From the NCBI RefSeq assembly GCF_032452875.1, contig NW_026894299.1, positions 1 to 64,000 on the forward strand: 64,000 bases of DNA, in the 5' to 3' direction. The DNA is from Bos javanicus. Its lineage: Eukaryota; Chordata; Mammalia; Artiodactyla; Bovidae. The translations under genes were made by a program, and so were the position numbers. Below the pieces are notes generated by a model. It did not search any database and had not been told where the DNA came from. It was given only the letters and a program-made list of their open reading frames with translations. Below, piece by piece: positions 25,983 to 40,162 of the stretch (its first letter is position 1; every line of letters starts with the position of its first letter).

Positions 25983-26226
25983 GGGCCTGCTGAGCTGCGT
26001 GATTACCCTCTGCTCATCTGCTTGACAATTGCCAGCTGAGCTGCACGATTCCTGCCTGTCATCTGCTTGACAATTATCAGCTGTGCTGCGTAATTCCTGC
26101 CTGCTCAGCTGCTTGATTATTGCCAGCTGAGCAGCATGATTCCTCACACCTGAGTTCCATGATTATTGCCTGCTGACTGTTTGATTCGTGCATACTCAGC
26201 TCTTTGTTTATTGCCTCCAGAAGCAC
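25983..26226. repeat. D block 17 (ACCCTC variant)
   Basis: 244 bp with ACCCTC and GCATACTCAG as in D7, plus the private end CCAGAAGCAC. Confidence 0.95.
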
Positions 26227-27233
26227 ATGATCAGTGTATGATAGCAAACATGATCAGCGCATGATCAGTCACATGATCAGCGCCATTAAGTCACGTGATC
26301 ACTACATGATAGTCATGTGATCAGTCCATGCTCAGTCACGGTATCAGTGCATGATCAGCCACGTGATCAGTGCATGATCAGCCAGGTGATCAGTTCATGA
26401 TAGCTATGTGATCAGTTCATGATTTGTCACGTGATCTGTGCATGACCAGGCAGGTGATCAGTGTATGATCAGCCACGTGAACAGTGCATGATAGCCACGT
26501 GATCAGTGCATGATCCGTCACCTGATGGGTGTATGATCAGTCACCTGACCGGTACATGGTAGCTACATGATCATTGCATGATCAGCCACGTGAGTAGTGC
26601 ATGATAGCCACGTGATCAGTGCATGATCAGTCACGTGATCAGTGCATGATCATTCACGTTAACAGTGCATGATAAGTCACCTGATCAGTGCATGATCAGC
26701 CACGTGATCAGTGCATGATCTGTCACATGATTAGTGTATGATCATCCACGTGATCAGTGCATGGGCAGTCATGTGATCAGTGCATGATATAGACGTGATT
26801 AGTGCATGATCAGTCTCGTGATCAGTGTATGATCAATCACGTGATCAGTGCACGATAGCCAGTTAATGAGTGCACGATAGCCAGATGATCAGTGCATTAT
26901 CAGTCACGTGATCAGTGTATGATCAGCCAAGTAATAAGTGCATGATAGCCAACTGATCAGTGTATGATCAGCCACGTGATCAGTGCATGATCAGTTACGT
27001 GAGCAGTGTATGATCAGCCACGTGATCAGTGCATGGTCAAACACGTGAACAGTGTATGATCAGCCACGTGATCTGTGCATGATAGCCACGTGATCAGTGC
27101 ATTATCAGTTACGTGAGCAGTGTATGATCAGCCACGTGATCAGTGCATGATAGCCACGTGATCAGTGCATTATCAGTTACGTGAGCAGCGTATGATCAGC
27201 CACGTGAACAGTGCATGCTCAGTCACGTGATCT
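26227..27233. repeat. Monomer array D17-D18
   Basis: 1,007 bp, a contracted HOR. From GATCATTCACGTTAAC onward it is near identical to the second half of the D15-D16 array, including GATCAATCACG and GTCAAACACG. Confidence 0.92.
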
Positions 27234-27477
27234 GGGCCTGCTGAGCTGCGTGATTACCGTCTGCTCATCTGCTTGACAATTGCCAGCTGAGCTGCACGAT
27301 TCCTGCCTGTCATCTGCTTGACAATTATCAGCTGTGCTGCGTAATTCCTGCCTGCTCAGCTGCTTGATTATTGCCAGCTGAGCAGCATGATTCCTCACAC
27401 CTGAGTTCCATGATTATTGCCTGCTGACTGTTTGATTCGTGCCTACTCAGCTCTTTGTTTATTGCCTCCAGAGGCAC
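27234..27477. repeat. D block 18 (TGGGCC type)
   Basis: 244 bp, with no difference from D2 in the diagnostic positions examined. Confidence 0.95.
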
Positions 27478-28574
27478 ATGATCAGTGTATGATAGCAAAC
27501 ATGATCAGCGCATGATCAGTCACATGATCAGCGCCATTAAGTCACGTGATCACTACATGATAGTCATGTGATCAGTCCATGCTCAGTCACGGTATCAGTG
27601 CATGATCAGCCACGTGATCAGTGCATGATCAGCCAGGTGATCAGTTCATGATAGCTATGTGATCAGTTCATGATTTGTCACGTGATCTGTGCATGACCAG
27701 GCAGGTGATCAGTGTATGATCAGCCACGTGAACAGTGCATGATAGCCACGTGATCAGTGCATGATCCGTCACCTGATGGGTGTATGATCATTCACCTGAC
27801 CGGTACATGGTAGCTACATGATCATTGCATGATCAGCCACGTGAGTAGTGCATGATAGCCACGTGATCAGTGCATGATCAGTCACGTGATCAGTGCATGA
27901 TCACTCACGTTAACAGTGCATGATAAGTCACCTGATCAGTGCATGATCAATTACGTGATCAGTGTATGATCACTCACGTGACCAGTACACGGTAGCTACG
28001 TGATCATTGCATGAACAGCCGCGTGAGCAGTGCATGATAGCCACGTGATCAGTGCATGATCTGTCGCATGATCAGTGTATGATCATCCGGGTGATCAGTG
28101 CATGGGCAGTCATGTGATCAGTGCATGATATAGACGTGATTAGTGCATGATCAGTCTCGTGATCAGTGTATGATCAACCACGTGATCAGTGCACGATAGC
28201 CAGTTAATGAGTGCACGATAGCCAGATGATCAGTGCATTATCAGTCACGTGATCAGTGTTTGATCAGCCAAGTAAAAAGTGCATGATAGCCAACTGATCA
28301 GTGTATGATCAGCCACGTGATCAGTGCATGATCAGTTACGTGAGCAGTGTATGATCAGCCACGTGATCAGTGCATGGTCAGACACGTGAACAGTGCATAA
28401 TCAGCCACGTGATCAGTGCATGATAGCCACTTGATCAGTGCATTGTCAAACACGTGAACAGTGTATGATCAGCCACGTGATCAGTGCATGATAGCCACGT
28501 GATCAGTGCATTATCAGTTACGTGAGCAGCGTTTGATCAGCCACGTGAACAGTGCATGCTCAGTCACGTGATCT
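27478..28574. repeat. Canonical HOR array D18-D19 (1,097 bp)
   Basis: The last variant-rich canonical copy before the change of texture. Private: GTACACGGTAGC, GCATTGTCAAACACG, GCGTTTGATC. Confidence 0.94.
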
Positions 28575-28818
28575 GGGCCTGCTGAGCTGCGTGATTACCG
28601 TCTGCTCATCTGCTTGACAATTGCCAGCTGAGCTGCACGATTCCTGCCTGTCATCTGCTTGACAATTATCAGCTGTGCTGCGTAATTCCTGCCTGCTCAG
28701 CTGCTTGATTATTGCCAGCTGAGCAGCATGATTCCTCACACCTGAGTTCCATGATTATTGCCTGCTGACTGTTTGATTCGTGCCTACTCAGCTCTTTGTT
28801 TATTGCCTCCAGAGGCAC
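28575..28818. repeat. D block 19 (TGGGCC type)
   Basis: 244 bp with the D2/D18 signature. Confidence 0.95.
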
Positions 28819-30027
28819 ATGATCAGTGTATGATAGCAAACATGATCAGCGCATGATCAGTCACATGATCAGCGCCATTAAGTCACGTGATCACTACATG
28901 ATAGTCATGTGATCAGTCCATGCTCAGTCACGGTATCAGTGCATGATCAGCCACGTGATCAGTGCATGATCAGCCACGTGATCAGTTCATGATAGCTACG
29001 TGATCAGTGCATGATCTGTCACGTGATCTGTGCATGACCAGGCAGGTGATCAGTGTATGATCAGCCACGTGAACAGTGCATGATAGCCACGTGATCAGTG
29101 CATGATCTGTCACCTGATCGGTGTATGATCAGTCACCTGACCGGTACATGGTAGCTACATGATCATTGCATGATCAGCCACGTGAGTAGTGCATGATAGC
29201 CACGTGATCAGCGCATGATCAGTCACGTGATCAGTGCATGATCACTCACGTTAACAGTGCATGATAAGTCACCTGATCAGTGCATGATCAGTCACGTGAT
29301 CAGTGCATGATCAGTCACATGATCAGTGCATGGTAGCTACGTGATCAGTGCGTGATCAGCCGCGTGATCAGTGCATGATAGCCACGTGATCACTGCATGA
29401 TAGCCACGTGATCAGTGCATGATCAGTCACGTGACCAGTGCATGATAGCTACGTGATCAGTGCATGAACAGCCGCGTGAGCAGTGCATGATAGCCACGTG
29501 ATCAGTGCATGATCTGTCGCATGATCAGTGTATGATCATCCGCGTGATCAGTGCATGGGCAGTCATGTGATCAGTGCATGATATAGACGTGATTAGTGCA
29601 TGATCAGTCTCGTGATCAGTGTATGATCAGCCACGTGATCAGTGCACGATAGCCAGTTGATGAGTGCACGATAGCCAGATGATCAGTGCATTATCAGTCA
29701 CGTGATCAGTGTATGATCAGCCAAGTGAGAAGTGCATGATAGCCAACTGATCAGTGTATGATCAGCCACGTGATCAGTGCATGCTCAGTTACGTGAGCAG
29801 TGTATGATCAGCCACGTGATCAGTGCATGGTCAGACACGTGAACAGTGTATGATCAGCCACGTGATCAGTGCATGATAGCCACGTGATCAGTGCATTATC
29901 AGTTACGTGAGCAGTGTATGATCAGCCACGTGATCAGTGCATGATAGCCACGTGATCAGTGCATTATCAGTTACGTGAGCAGCGTATGATCAGCCACGTG
30001 AACAGTGCATGCTCAGTCACGTGTTCT
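28819..30027. repeat. Monomer array D19-D20, start of consensus-like texture
   Basis: 1,209 bp. From about 28,970 variant positions revert to consensus (AGCCACGTG for AGCCAGGTG, GCTACGTG for GCTATGTG, GATCAGTGC for GACCAGTAC). It also contains extra consensus monomers at about 29,280-29,450. Confidence 0.9.
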
Positions 30028-30264
30028 GGGCCTGCTGAACTGCGTGATTACCGTCTGCTCATCTGCTTGACAATTGCCATGAGCTGCACGATTCCTGTGT
30101 CACTGCTTGAATTATCAGCTGTGCTGCGTAATTCCTGCCTGCTCAGCTGCTTGATTATTGCCAGCTGAGCAGCATGATTCCTCACACCTGAGTTCCATGA
30201 TTATTGCCTGCTGACTGTTTGATTCGTGCATACTCAGCTCTTTGTTTATTGCCTCCAGAGGCAC
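30028..30264. repeat. D block 20 (indel-damaged)
   Basis: 237 bp, 7 bp shorter than usual. The losses cluster at about 30,075-30,112: TTGCCATGAGCTG (usual TTGCCAGCTGAGCTG), CCTGTGTCACTGC (usual CCTGCCTGTCATCTGC) and CTTGAATTATC (usual CTTGACAATTATC). It also has GCTGAACTGCG and GCATACTC. A 69-codon plus-strand frame (29,959-30,168) is a by-product. Confidence 0.93.
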
Positions 30265-32267
30265 ATGATCAGTGTATGATAGCAAACATGATCAGTGCAT
30301 GATCAGTCACATGATCAGCGCCATTAAGTCACGTGATCACTACATGATAGTCATGTGATCAGTCCATGCTCAGTCACAGTATCAGTGCATGATCAGCCAC
30401 GTGATCAGTGCATGATCAGCCAGGTGATCAGTTCATGATAGCTATGTGATCAGTTCATGATTTGTCACGTGATCTGTGCATGACCAGGCAGGTGATCAGT
30501 GTATGATCAGCCACGTGAACAGTGCATGATAGCCACGTGATCAGTGCATGATCCGTCACCTGATGGGTGTATGATCAGTCACCTGACCGTACATGGTAGC
30601 TACATGATCATTGCATGATCAGCCACGTGAGTAGTGCATGATAGCCACGTGATCAGTGCATGATCAGTCACGTGATCAGTGCATGATCACTCGTTAACAG
30701 TGCATGATAAGTCACCTGATCAGTGCATGATCAATTACGTGATCAGTGCATGATACTCACGTGACCAGTACATGGTAGCTACGTGATCATTGCATGAACA
30801 GCCGCGTGAGCAGTGCATGATAGCCACGTGATCAGTGCATGATCTGTCGCATGATCAGTGTATGATCATCCGGGTGATCAGTGCATGGGCAGTCGTGTGA
30901 TCAGTGCATGATATAGACGTGATTAGTGCATGATCAGTCTCGTGATCAGTGTATGATCAGCCACGTGATCAGTGCACGATAGCCACTAATCAGTGCACGA
31001 TAGCCAGATGATCAGTGCATTATCAGTCACGTGATCAGTGTTTGATCAGCCAAGTAAACAGTGCATGATAGCCAACTGATCAGTGTATGATAGCCACGTG
31101 ATCAGTGCATGATAGTCACGTGAGCAGTGTGTCAGCCACGTGATCAGTGCATGATAGCCACGTGAACAGTGTATGATAGCCACGTGATCAGTGCATGATA
31201 GCCACTTGATCAGAGCATTATCAGTTACGTGAGCAGTGTATGATCAGCCACGTGATCAGTGCATGATAGCCACGTGATCAGTGCATGATCAGTCACGTGA
31301 TCAGTGCATGATCACTCACGTTAACAGTGCATGATAGTCACCTGATCACTGCATGATCAGCCACGTGATCAGTGCATGATAGCACGTGATTAGTGTATGA
31401 TCAGCCACGTGATCAGTGCATGAGCAGTCATGTGATCACTGCATGATATAGACGTGATCAGTGCATGATCAGTCACGTGATAAGTGCATGATAGCCACGT
31501 GATCAGTGCATGATCAGTCACGTGATCAGTGCATGATCAGTCACGTGATCAGTGCATGATAGCTACATGATCAGTGCATGATCAGCCACGTGATCAGTGC
31601 ATGATAGCACGTGATCAGTGCATGATAGTCATGTGATCAGTGCATGATCAGTCACGGTATCAGTGCATGATCAGCCACGTGATCAGTGCATGATCAGCCA
31701 CGTGATCAGTCATGATAGCTATGTGATCAGTTCATGATTTGTCACGTGATCTGTGCATGATCAGGCACGTGATCAGTGCATGATCAGCCACGTGATCAGT
31801 GCATGATAGCCACGTGATCAGTGCATGATCAATCACCTGATGGGTGTATGATCAGTCACCTGACCAGTACATGGTAGCTACATGATCATTGCATGATCAG
31901 CCACGTGAGTAGTGCATGATAGCCACGTGATCAGTGCATGATCAGTCACGTGATCAGTGCATGATCACTCACGTTAACAGTGCATGATAGTCACGTGATC
32001 AGTGCATGATCAGCCACGTGATCAGTGCATGATCTGTCACATGATCAGTGTATGATCATCCACGTGATCAGTGCATGGGCAGTCATGTGATCAGTGCATG
32101 ATATAGACGTGATCAGTGCATGATCAGTCACGTGATCAGTGCATGATAGCCACGTGATCAGTGCATGATCAGTCACCTGATGGGTGTATGATCATTCACG
32201 TGACCAGTACATGGTAGCTACATGATCAGTGCATGATCAGCCACGTGATAGTGCATGATAGCCACGT

Positions 32268-32318
32268 GATCAGTGCATGATAGTCATGTGATCAGTCCAT
32301 GCTCAGTCACGGTATCAG
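32268..32318. repeat. Orphan D-flank copy (CAGTGCATG variant)
   Basis: ATAGTCATGTGATCAGTCC through CACGGTATCAG without a D block. The leading CACTACATG has become CAGTGCATG. A further eroded copy lies at about 31,625-31,665. Confidence 0.8.
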
Positions 32319-33334
32319 TGCATGATCAGCCACGTGATCAGTGCATGATCAGCCACGTGATCAGTTCATGATAGCTATGTGATCAGTTCATGATTTGTCA
32401 CGTGATCAGTGCATGACCAGGCACGTGATCAGTGTATGATCAGCCACGTGATCAGTGCATGATAGCCACGTGATCAGTGCATGATCCGTCACCTGATCAG
32501 TGTATGATCAGTCACTGACCAGTACATGGTAGCTACATGATCATTGCATGATCAGCCACGTGAGTAGTGCATGATAGCCACGTGATCAGTGCATGATCAG
32601 TCACGTGATCAGTGCATGATCAGTCATGTGATCAGTGCATGATCAGGCACGTGATCAGTGCATGATCAGCCAAGTGATCAGTGCATGATAGCCACGTGAT
32701 CAGTGCATGATCAGTCACGTGATCAGTGCATGATCAGTCACGTGATCAGTGCATGATCAGCCACGTGATCAGTGCATGATCAGCCACGTGATCAGTGCAT
32801 GATCAGCCACGTGATCAGTGCATGATCAGTCACGTGATCAGTGTATGATAGCTAGGTGATCAGTTGCATGATCAGCCACATGATCAGTGCATGATAGCCA
32901 CGTGATCAGTGCATGATCAGTCACGTGATCAGTGCATGATCACTCACGTGATCAGTGCATGATCAGTCACCTGATCAGTGCATGATCAATTACGTGATCA
33001 GTGCATGATCAGTCACGTGACCAGTACATGGTAGCTACGTGATCATTGCATGATCAGCCACGTGATCAGTGCATGATAGCCACGTGATCAGTGCATGATA
33101 GCCACGTGATCAGTGCATGATCAGTCATGTGATACGTGTGTGATCAGCCACGTGATCAGTGCATGATATCCACGTGATCAGTGCATGATAGCCACGTGAT
33201 CAGTGCATGAGAGCCACGTGATCAGTGCATGATCAGTCACGTGATACATGTGTGATCAGCCACGTGATCAGTGCATGATGAGCCACGTGATCAGTGCAGG
33301 ATCAATTACGTGATCAGTGCATGATCAGTCACGT

Positions 33335-33906
33335 GACCAGTACATGGTTGCTACGTGATCGTTGCATGATCAGCCACGTGAGCAGTGCATGATAGCCACG
33401 TGATCAGTGCATGATCAGTCACGTGATCAGTACATGATCAGTCACGTGAACAGTGCATGATCATTTACGTGATCTGTGCATGATCAGTCACGTGACCAGT
33501 ATATGGTAGCTATGTGATCATTCCATGACGAGCCACGTGAGCAGTGCATGATAGCCACGTGATGTGTGCATGATGAGTTACGTGAGCAGAGTATGATCAG
33601 CCACGTGATCAGTGCATGAGTGCCACGTGATCAGTGCATGATATGTCACGTGACAGGTGTGTTATCAGCCACGTGAACAGTGCATGTTCAGCCACGTGAT
33701 CAGTGCATGATAGCCACGTGATCAGTGCATGATCAGTTACGTGAGCAGTGTATGATCAGCCACGTGATCAGTGCATGGTCAGACACGTGAACAGTGTATG
33801 ATCAGCCACGTGATCAGTGCATGATATCCAAGTGATCAGTGCATGATCATCACGTGATCAGTGTATGATCAGCCACGTGAACAGTGCCTGCTCAGTCACG
33901 TGATCA
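33335..33906. repeat. 572 bp variant segment, copy 3
   Basis: All landmarks are present in order. Private: GTGTGTTATCAGCC, and consensus GAGCAGTGCATG where copies 1 and 2 have GAGCAGAGCATG. Confidence 0.92.
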
Positions 33907-34150
33907 GGGCCTGCTGAGCTGCGTGATTACTGTCTGCTCATCTGCTTGACAATTGCCAGCTGAGCTGCACGATTCCTGCCTGTCATCTGCTTGACAATTG
34001 ACAGCTGTGCTGCGTAATTCCTGCCTGCTCAGCTGCTTGATTATTGCCAGCTGAGCAGCATGATTCCTCACAGCTGAGTTCCATGATTATTGCCTGCTGA
34101 CTGTATAATTCGTGCCTACTCAGCTCTTTGTTTATTGCCTCCAGAGGCAC
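33907..34150. repeat. D block 21 (AGGGCC type)
   Basis: 244 bp: ACTGTC, AATTGACAGC, CACAGCTG and GTATAATTCG, as in D1 and D10, but with full-length CCTGCTCAGCTG. Confidence 0.95.
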
Positions 34151-35226
34151 ATGATCAGTATATGATAGCAAACATGATCAGTGCATGATCAGTCACATGA
34201 TCAGCGCCATTAAGTCACGTGATCACTACATGATAGTCATGTGATCAGTCCATGCTCAGTCACGGTATCAGTGCATGATCAGCCACGTGATCAGTGCATG
34301 ATCAGCCAGGTGATCAGTTCATGATAGCTATGTGATCAGTTCATGATTTGTCACGTGATCTGTGCATGACCAGGCAGGTGATCAGTGCATGATCAGTCAC
34401 GTGATCAGTGCATGATCAGTCACGTGATCAGTGCATGATCAGTCACGTGATCAGTGCATGATCAGCCACGTGATCAGTGCATGATCAATTACGTGATCAG
34501 TGCATGATCAGTCACGTGACCAGTATATGGTAGCTAGGTGATCATTGCATGATCAGCCACGTGAGCAGTGCATGATAGCCACGTGATCAGTGCATGATCA
34601 GTCACGTGATCAGTGCATGATCACTCACGTTAACAGTGCATGATAAGTCACCTGATCAGTGCATGATGAATTACGTGATCAGTGCATGATCACTCACGTG
34701 ACCAGTACATGGTAGCTACGTGATCATTGCATGAACAGCCGCGTGAGCAGTGCATGATAGCCACGTGATCAGTGCATGATCTGTCGCATGATCAGTGTAT
34801 GATCATCCGGGTGATCAGTGCATGGGCAGTCATGTGATCAGTGCATGATATAGACGTGATTAGTGCATGATCAGTCTCGTGATCAGTGTATGATCAACCA
34901 CGTGATCAGTGCATGATAGCCAGTTAATGAGTGCATGATAGCCACTTGATCAGTGCATGATCAGTCACGTGATCAGTGTATGATCAGCCAAGTAATAAGT
35001 GCATGATAGCCAACTGATCAGTGTATGATCAGCCACGTGATCAGTGCATGATCAGTTACGTGAGCAGTGTATGATCAGCCACGTGATCAGTGCATGGTCA
35101 GACACGTGAACAGTGTATGATCAGCCACGTGATCAGTGCATGATAGCCACGTGATCAGTGCATTATCAGTTACGTGAGCAGTGTATGATCAGCCACGTGA
35201 ACAGTGCATGCTCAGTCACGTGATCT
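34151..35226. repeat. Monomer array D21-D22
   Basis: 1,076 bp, collinear with the D10-D11 array (both periods 1,320 bp). Several monomers are closer to consensus (GCATGATAGCCAGTTAATG, AGCAGTGTATG). Confidence 0.92.
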
Positions 35227-35470
35227 GGGCCTGCTGAGCTGCGTGATTACCGTCTGCTCATCTGCTTGACAATTGCCAGCTGAGCTGCACGATTCCTGCC
35301 TGTCATCTGCTTGACAATTATCAGCTGTGCTGCGTAATTCCTGCCTGCTCAGCTGCTTGATTATTGCCAGCTGAGCAGCATGATTCCTCACACCTGAGTT
35401 CCATGATTATTGCCTGCTGACTGTTTGATTCGTGCCTACTCAGCTCTTTGTTTATTGCCTCCAGAGGCAC
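35227..35470. repeat. D block 22 (TGGGCC type)
   Basis: 244 bp with the D2 signature. Confidence 0.95.
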
Positions 35471-36679
35471 ATGATCAGTGTATGATAGCAAACATGATCA
35501 GCGCATGATCAGTCACATGATCAGCGCCATTAAGTCACGTGATCACTACATGATAGTCATGTGATCAGTCCATGCTCAGTCACGGTATCAGTGCATGATC
35601 AGCCACGTGATCAGTGCATGATCAGCCAGGTGATCAGTTCATGATAGCTATGTGATCAGTTCATGATTTGTCACGTGATCTGTGCATGACCAGGCAGGTG
35701 ATCAGTGTATGATCAGCCACGTGAACAGTGCATGATAGCCACGTGATCAGTGCATGATCCGTCACCTGATGGGTGTATGATCAGTCACCTGACCGGTACA
35801 TGGTAGCTACATGATCATTGCATGATCAGCCACGTGAATAGTGCATGATAGCCACGTGATCAGTGCATGATCAGTCACGTGATCAGTGCATGATCACTCA
35901 CGTTAACAGTGCATGATAAGTCACGTGATCAGTGCATGATCAATTACGTGATCAGTGCATGATCAGTCACGTGATCAGTGCATGATAGCTACGTGATCAG
36001 TGCATGATCAGCCACGTGATCAGTGCATGATAGCCACGTGATCAGTGCATGATAGCCACGTGATCAGTGCATGATCAGTCACGTGATCAGTGCATGATAG
36101 CTACGTGATCAGTGCATGATCAGCCACGTGATCAGTGCATGATAGCCACGTGATCAGTGCATGATCAGTCGCATGATCAGTGTATGATCATCCGGGTGAT
36201 CAGTGCATGGGCAGTCATGTGATCAGTGCATGATATAGACGTGATCAGTGCATGATCAGTCACGTGATCAGTGTATGATCAACCACGTGATCAGTGCATG
36301 ATAGCCAGTTAATGAGTGCATGATAGCCAGATGATCAGTGCATGATCAGTCACGTGATCAGTGTATGATCAGCCAAGTGAAAAGTGCATGATAGCCAACT
36401 GATCAGTGCATGATCAGCCACGTGATCAGTGCATGATCAGTTACGTGATCAGTGCATGATCAGCCACGTGATCAGTGCATGATCAGACACGTGATCAGTG
36501 CATGATCAGCCACGTGATCAGTGCATGATAGCCACGTGATCAGTGCATGATCAGTTACGTGAGCAGTGTGTGATCAGCCACGTGATCAGTGCATGATAGC
36601 CACGTGATCAGTGCATGATCAGTCACGTGATCAGTGCATGATCAGCCACGTGAACAGTGCATGCTCAGTCACGTGTTCT
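35471..36679. repeat. Monomer array D22-D23, mosaic
   Basis: 1,209 bp, the same length as the D19-D20 array. The first 450 bp keep private variants; from about 35,920 the HOR order continues with most variants in the consensus state. Confidence 0.91.
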
Positions 36680-36923
36680 GGGCCTGCTGAGCTGCGTGAT
36701 TACCGTCTGCTCATCTGCTTGACAATTGCCAGCTGAGCTGCACGATTCCTGCCTGTCATCTGCTTGACAATTATCAGCTGTGCTGCGTAATTCCTGCCTG
36801 CTCAGCTGCTTGATTATTGCCAGCTGAGCAGCATGATTCCTCACACCTGAGTTCCATGATTATTGCCTGCTGACTGTTTGATTCGTGCCTACTCAGCTCT
36901 TTGTTTATTGCCTCCAGAGGCAC
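36680..36923. repeat. D block 23 (TGGGCC type)
   Basis: 244 bp with the D2 signature, preceded by CACGTGTTCTGGG as in D8 and D20. The flank has CACTAAATGATAG. Confidence 0.95.
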
Positions 36924-39900
36924 ATGATCAGTGTATGATAGCAAACATGATCAGCGCATGATCAGTCACATGATCAGCGCCATTAAGTCACGTGATCACT
37001 AAATGATAGTCATGTGATCAGTCCATGCTCAGTCACGGTATCAGTGCATGATCAGCCACGTGATCAGTGCATGATCAGCCAGGTGATCAGTTCATGATAG
37101 CTATGTGATCAGTTCATGATTTGTCACGTGATCTGTGCATGACCAGGCAGGTGATCAGTGCATGATCAGCCACGTGATCAGTGCATGATAGCCACGTGAT
37201 CAGTGCATGATCAGTCACCTGATGGGTGTATGATCAGTCACGTGACCAGTACATGGTAGCTACATGATCATTGCATGATCAGCCACGTGAGTAGTGCATG
37301 ATAGCCACGTGATCAGTGCATGATCAGTCACGTGATCAGTGCATGATCACTCACGTTAACAGTGCATGATAAGTCACGTGATCAGTGCATGATCAGCCAC
37401 GTGATCAGTGCATGATCAGTCACGTGATCAGTGCATGATCAGCCACGTGATCAGTGCATGATCAGTCACGTGATCAGTGCATGATATAGACGTGATCAGT
37501 GCATGATCAGTCACGTGATCAGTGCATGATAGCCACGTGATCAGTGCATGATCAGTCACGTGATCAGTGCATGATCAGTCACGTGACCAGTGCATGGTAG
37601 CTACATGATCAGTGCATGATCAGCCACGTGATCAGTGCATGATAGCCACGTGATCAGTGCATGATAGTCACGTGATCAGTGCATGATCAGTCACGTATCA
37701 GTGCATGATCAGCCACGTGATCAGTGCATGATCAGCCACGTGATCAGTGCATGATAGCCACGTGATCAGTGCATGATCAGTCACGTGATCAGTGCATGAT
37801 CAGGCACGTGATCAGTGTATGATCAGCCACGTGATCAGTGCATGATAGCCACGTGATCAGTGCATGATCAGTCACGTGATCAGTGCATGATCAGTCACGT
37901 GACCAGTACATGGTAGCTACGTGATCAGTGCATGATCAGCCACGTGATAGTGCATGATAGCCACGTGATCAGTGCATGATCAGTCACGTGATCAGTGCAT
38001 GATCAGTCACGTGAACAGTGCATGATCAGTCACGTGATCAGTGCATGATCAGCCACGTGATCAGTGCATGATCAGTCACGTGATCAGTGCATGATCAGCC
38101 ACGTGATCAGTGCATGATCAGTCACGTGATCAGTGCATGATAGACGTGATCAGTGCATGATCAGTCACGTGATCAGTGCATGATCAGTCACGTGATCAGT
38201 ACATGGTAGCTACATGATCAGTGCATGATCAGCCACGTGATCAGTGCATGATAGCCACGTGATCAGTGCATGATCAGTCACGTGATCAGTGCATGATCAG
38301 CCACGTGATCAGTGCATGATCAGTCACGTGATCAGTGCATGATCATCCACGTGATCAGTGCATGATCAGTCACGTGATCAGTGCATGATATAGACGTGAT
38401 CAGTGCATGATCAGTCACGTGATCAGTGCATGATAGCCACGTGATCAGTGCATGATCAGTCACGTGATCAGTGTATGATCAGTCACGTGACCAGTACATG
38501 GTAGCTACATGATCATGCATGATCAGCCACGTGATAGTGCATGATAGCCACGTGATCAGTGCATGATAGTCACGTGATCAGTGCATGATCAGTCACGTGA
38601 TCAGTGCATGATCAGCCACGTGATCAGTGCATGATCAGCCAGTGATCAGTGCATGATAGCTACGTGATCAGTGCATGATCAGTCACGTGATCAGTGCATG
38701 ATCAGGCACGTGATCAGTGCATGATCAGCCACGTGATCAGTGCATGATAGCCACGTGATCAGTGCATGATCAGTCACGTGATCAGTGTATGATCAGTCAC
38801 TGACAGGTACATGGTAGCTACATGATCATTGCATGATCAGCCACGTGATAGTGCATGATAGCCACGTGATCAGTGCATGATCAGTCACGTGATCAGTGCA
38901 TGATCAGTCACGTGATCAGTGCATGATCAGTCACGTGATCAGTGCATGATCAGCCACGTGATCAGTGCATGATAGCCACGTGATCAGTGCATGATCAGTC
39001 ACGTGATCAGTGCATGATCAGTCACGTGATCAGTGCATGATCAGCCACGTGATCAGTGCATGATCAGCCACGTGATCAGTGCATGATCAATTACGTGATC
39101 AGTGCATGATCAGTCACGTGACCAGTGCATGGTAGCTACGTGATCAGTGCATGATCAGCCACGTGATCAGTGCATGATAGCCACGTGATCAGTGCATGAT
39201 CAGTCACGTGATCAGTGCATGATCAGTCACGTGATCAGTGCATGATCAGTCACGTGATCAGTGCATGATCAATCACGTGATCAGTGCATGATCAGTCACG
39301 TGATCAGTGCATGATCAGCTACGTGATCAGTGCATGATCAGCCACGTGATCAGTGCATGATAGCCACGTGATCAGTGCATGATAGCCACGTGATCAGTGC
39401 ATGATCAGTCACGTGATCAGTGCATGATCAGCCACGTGATCAGTGCATGATAGCCACGTGATCAGTGCATGATCAGCCACGTGATCAGTGCATGATAGCC
39501 ACGTGATCAGTGCATGATCAGTCACGTGATCATGTGTGATCAGCCACGTGATCAGTGCATGATCAGCACGTGATCAGTGCATGATCAGCCACGTGATCAG
39601 TGCATGATAGCCACGTGATCAGTGCATGATCAGTCACGTGATCAGTGCATGATAGCTACGTGATCAGTGCATGATCAGCCACGTGATCAGTGCATGATAG
39701 CCACGTGATCAGTGCATGATCAGTCACATGATCAGTGCATGATCATCGGTGATCAGTGCATGATCAGTCATGTGATCAGTGCATGATATAGACGTGATCA
39801 GTGCATGATCAGTCACGTGATCAGTGCATGATCAGCCACGTGATCAGTGCATGATAGCCAGTGATCAGTGCATGATAGCCAGTGATCAGTGCATGATCAG

Positions 39901-40162
39901 TCACGTGATCAGTGTATGATCAGCCAGTGATCAGTGCATGATCAGCCACGTGATCAGTGCATGATCAGCCACGTGATCAGTGCATGATCAGTTACGTGAG
40001 CAGTGTATGATCAGCCACGTGATCAGTGCATGGTCAGACACGTGAACAGTGTATGATCAGCCACGTGATCAGTGCATGATAGCCACGTGATCAGTGCATG
40101 ATCAGTTACGTGATCAGTGTATGATCAGCCACGTGAACAGTGCATGCTCAGTCACGTGATCA
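36924..40162. repeat. Long consensus-like array D23-D24
   Basis: 3,239 bp without a D block. From about 37,370 it is almost pure consensus monomers, with the class order (ATAGCT, ATCAGCC, ATAGCC, ATCAGTC) still repeating. Shortened units with AGCCAGTGATC (CG lost from CACGTG) occur at about 38,638 and 39,850-39,930. Confidence 0.91.

Larger units (their letters stand above)
30265..33906. repeat. Very long monomer array D20-D21
   Basis: 3,642 bp without a D block, the longest such gap in the window. It begins as a HOR with small indels (CTGACCGTACATGG, GATCACTCGTTAAC, GCATGATACTCACG at 30,580-30,760). It passes through 31,260-32,640, resembling the doubled flank architecture but partly consensus-like. 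It then joins the order seen before D1 and D10 and ends in the 572 bp segment. Confidence 0.9.

Noticed and set aside
29959..30168. Plus-strand 69-codon open frame over D20
   Set aside because: It exists only because of the indels unique to D20 and begins in ordinary monomers; no other D block has it.
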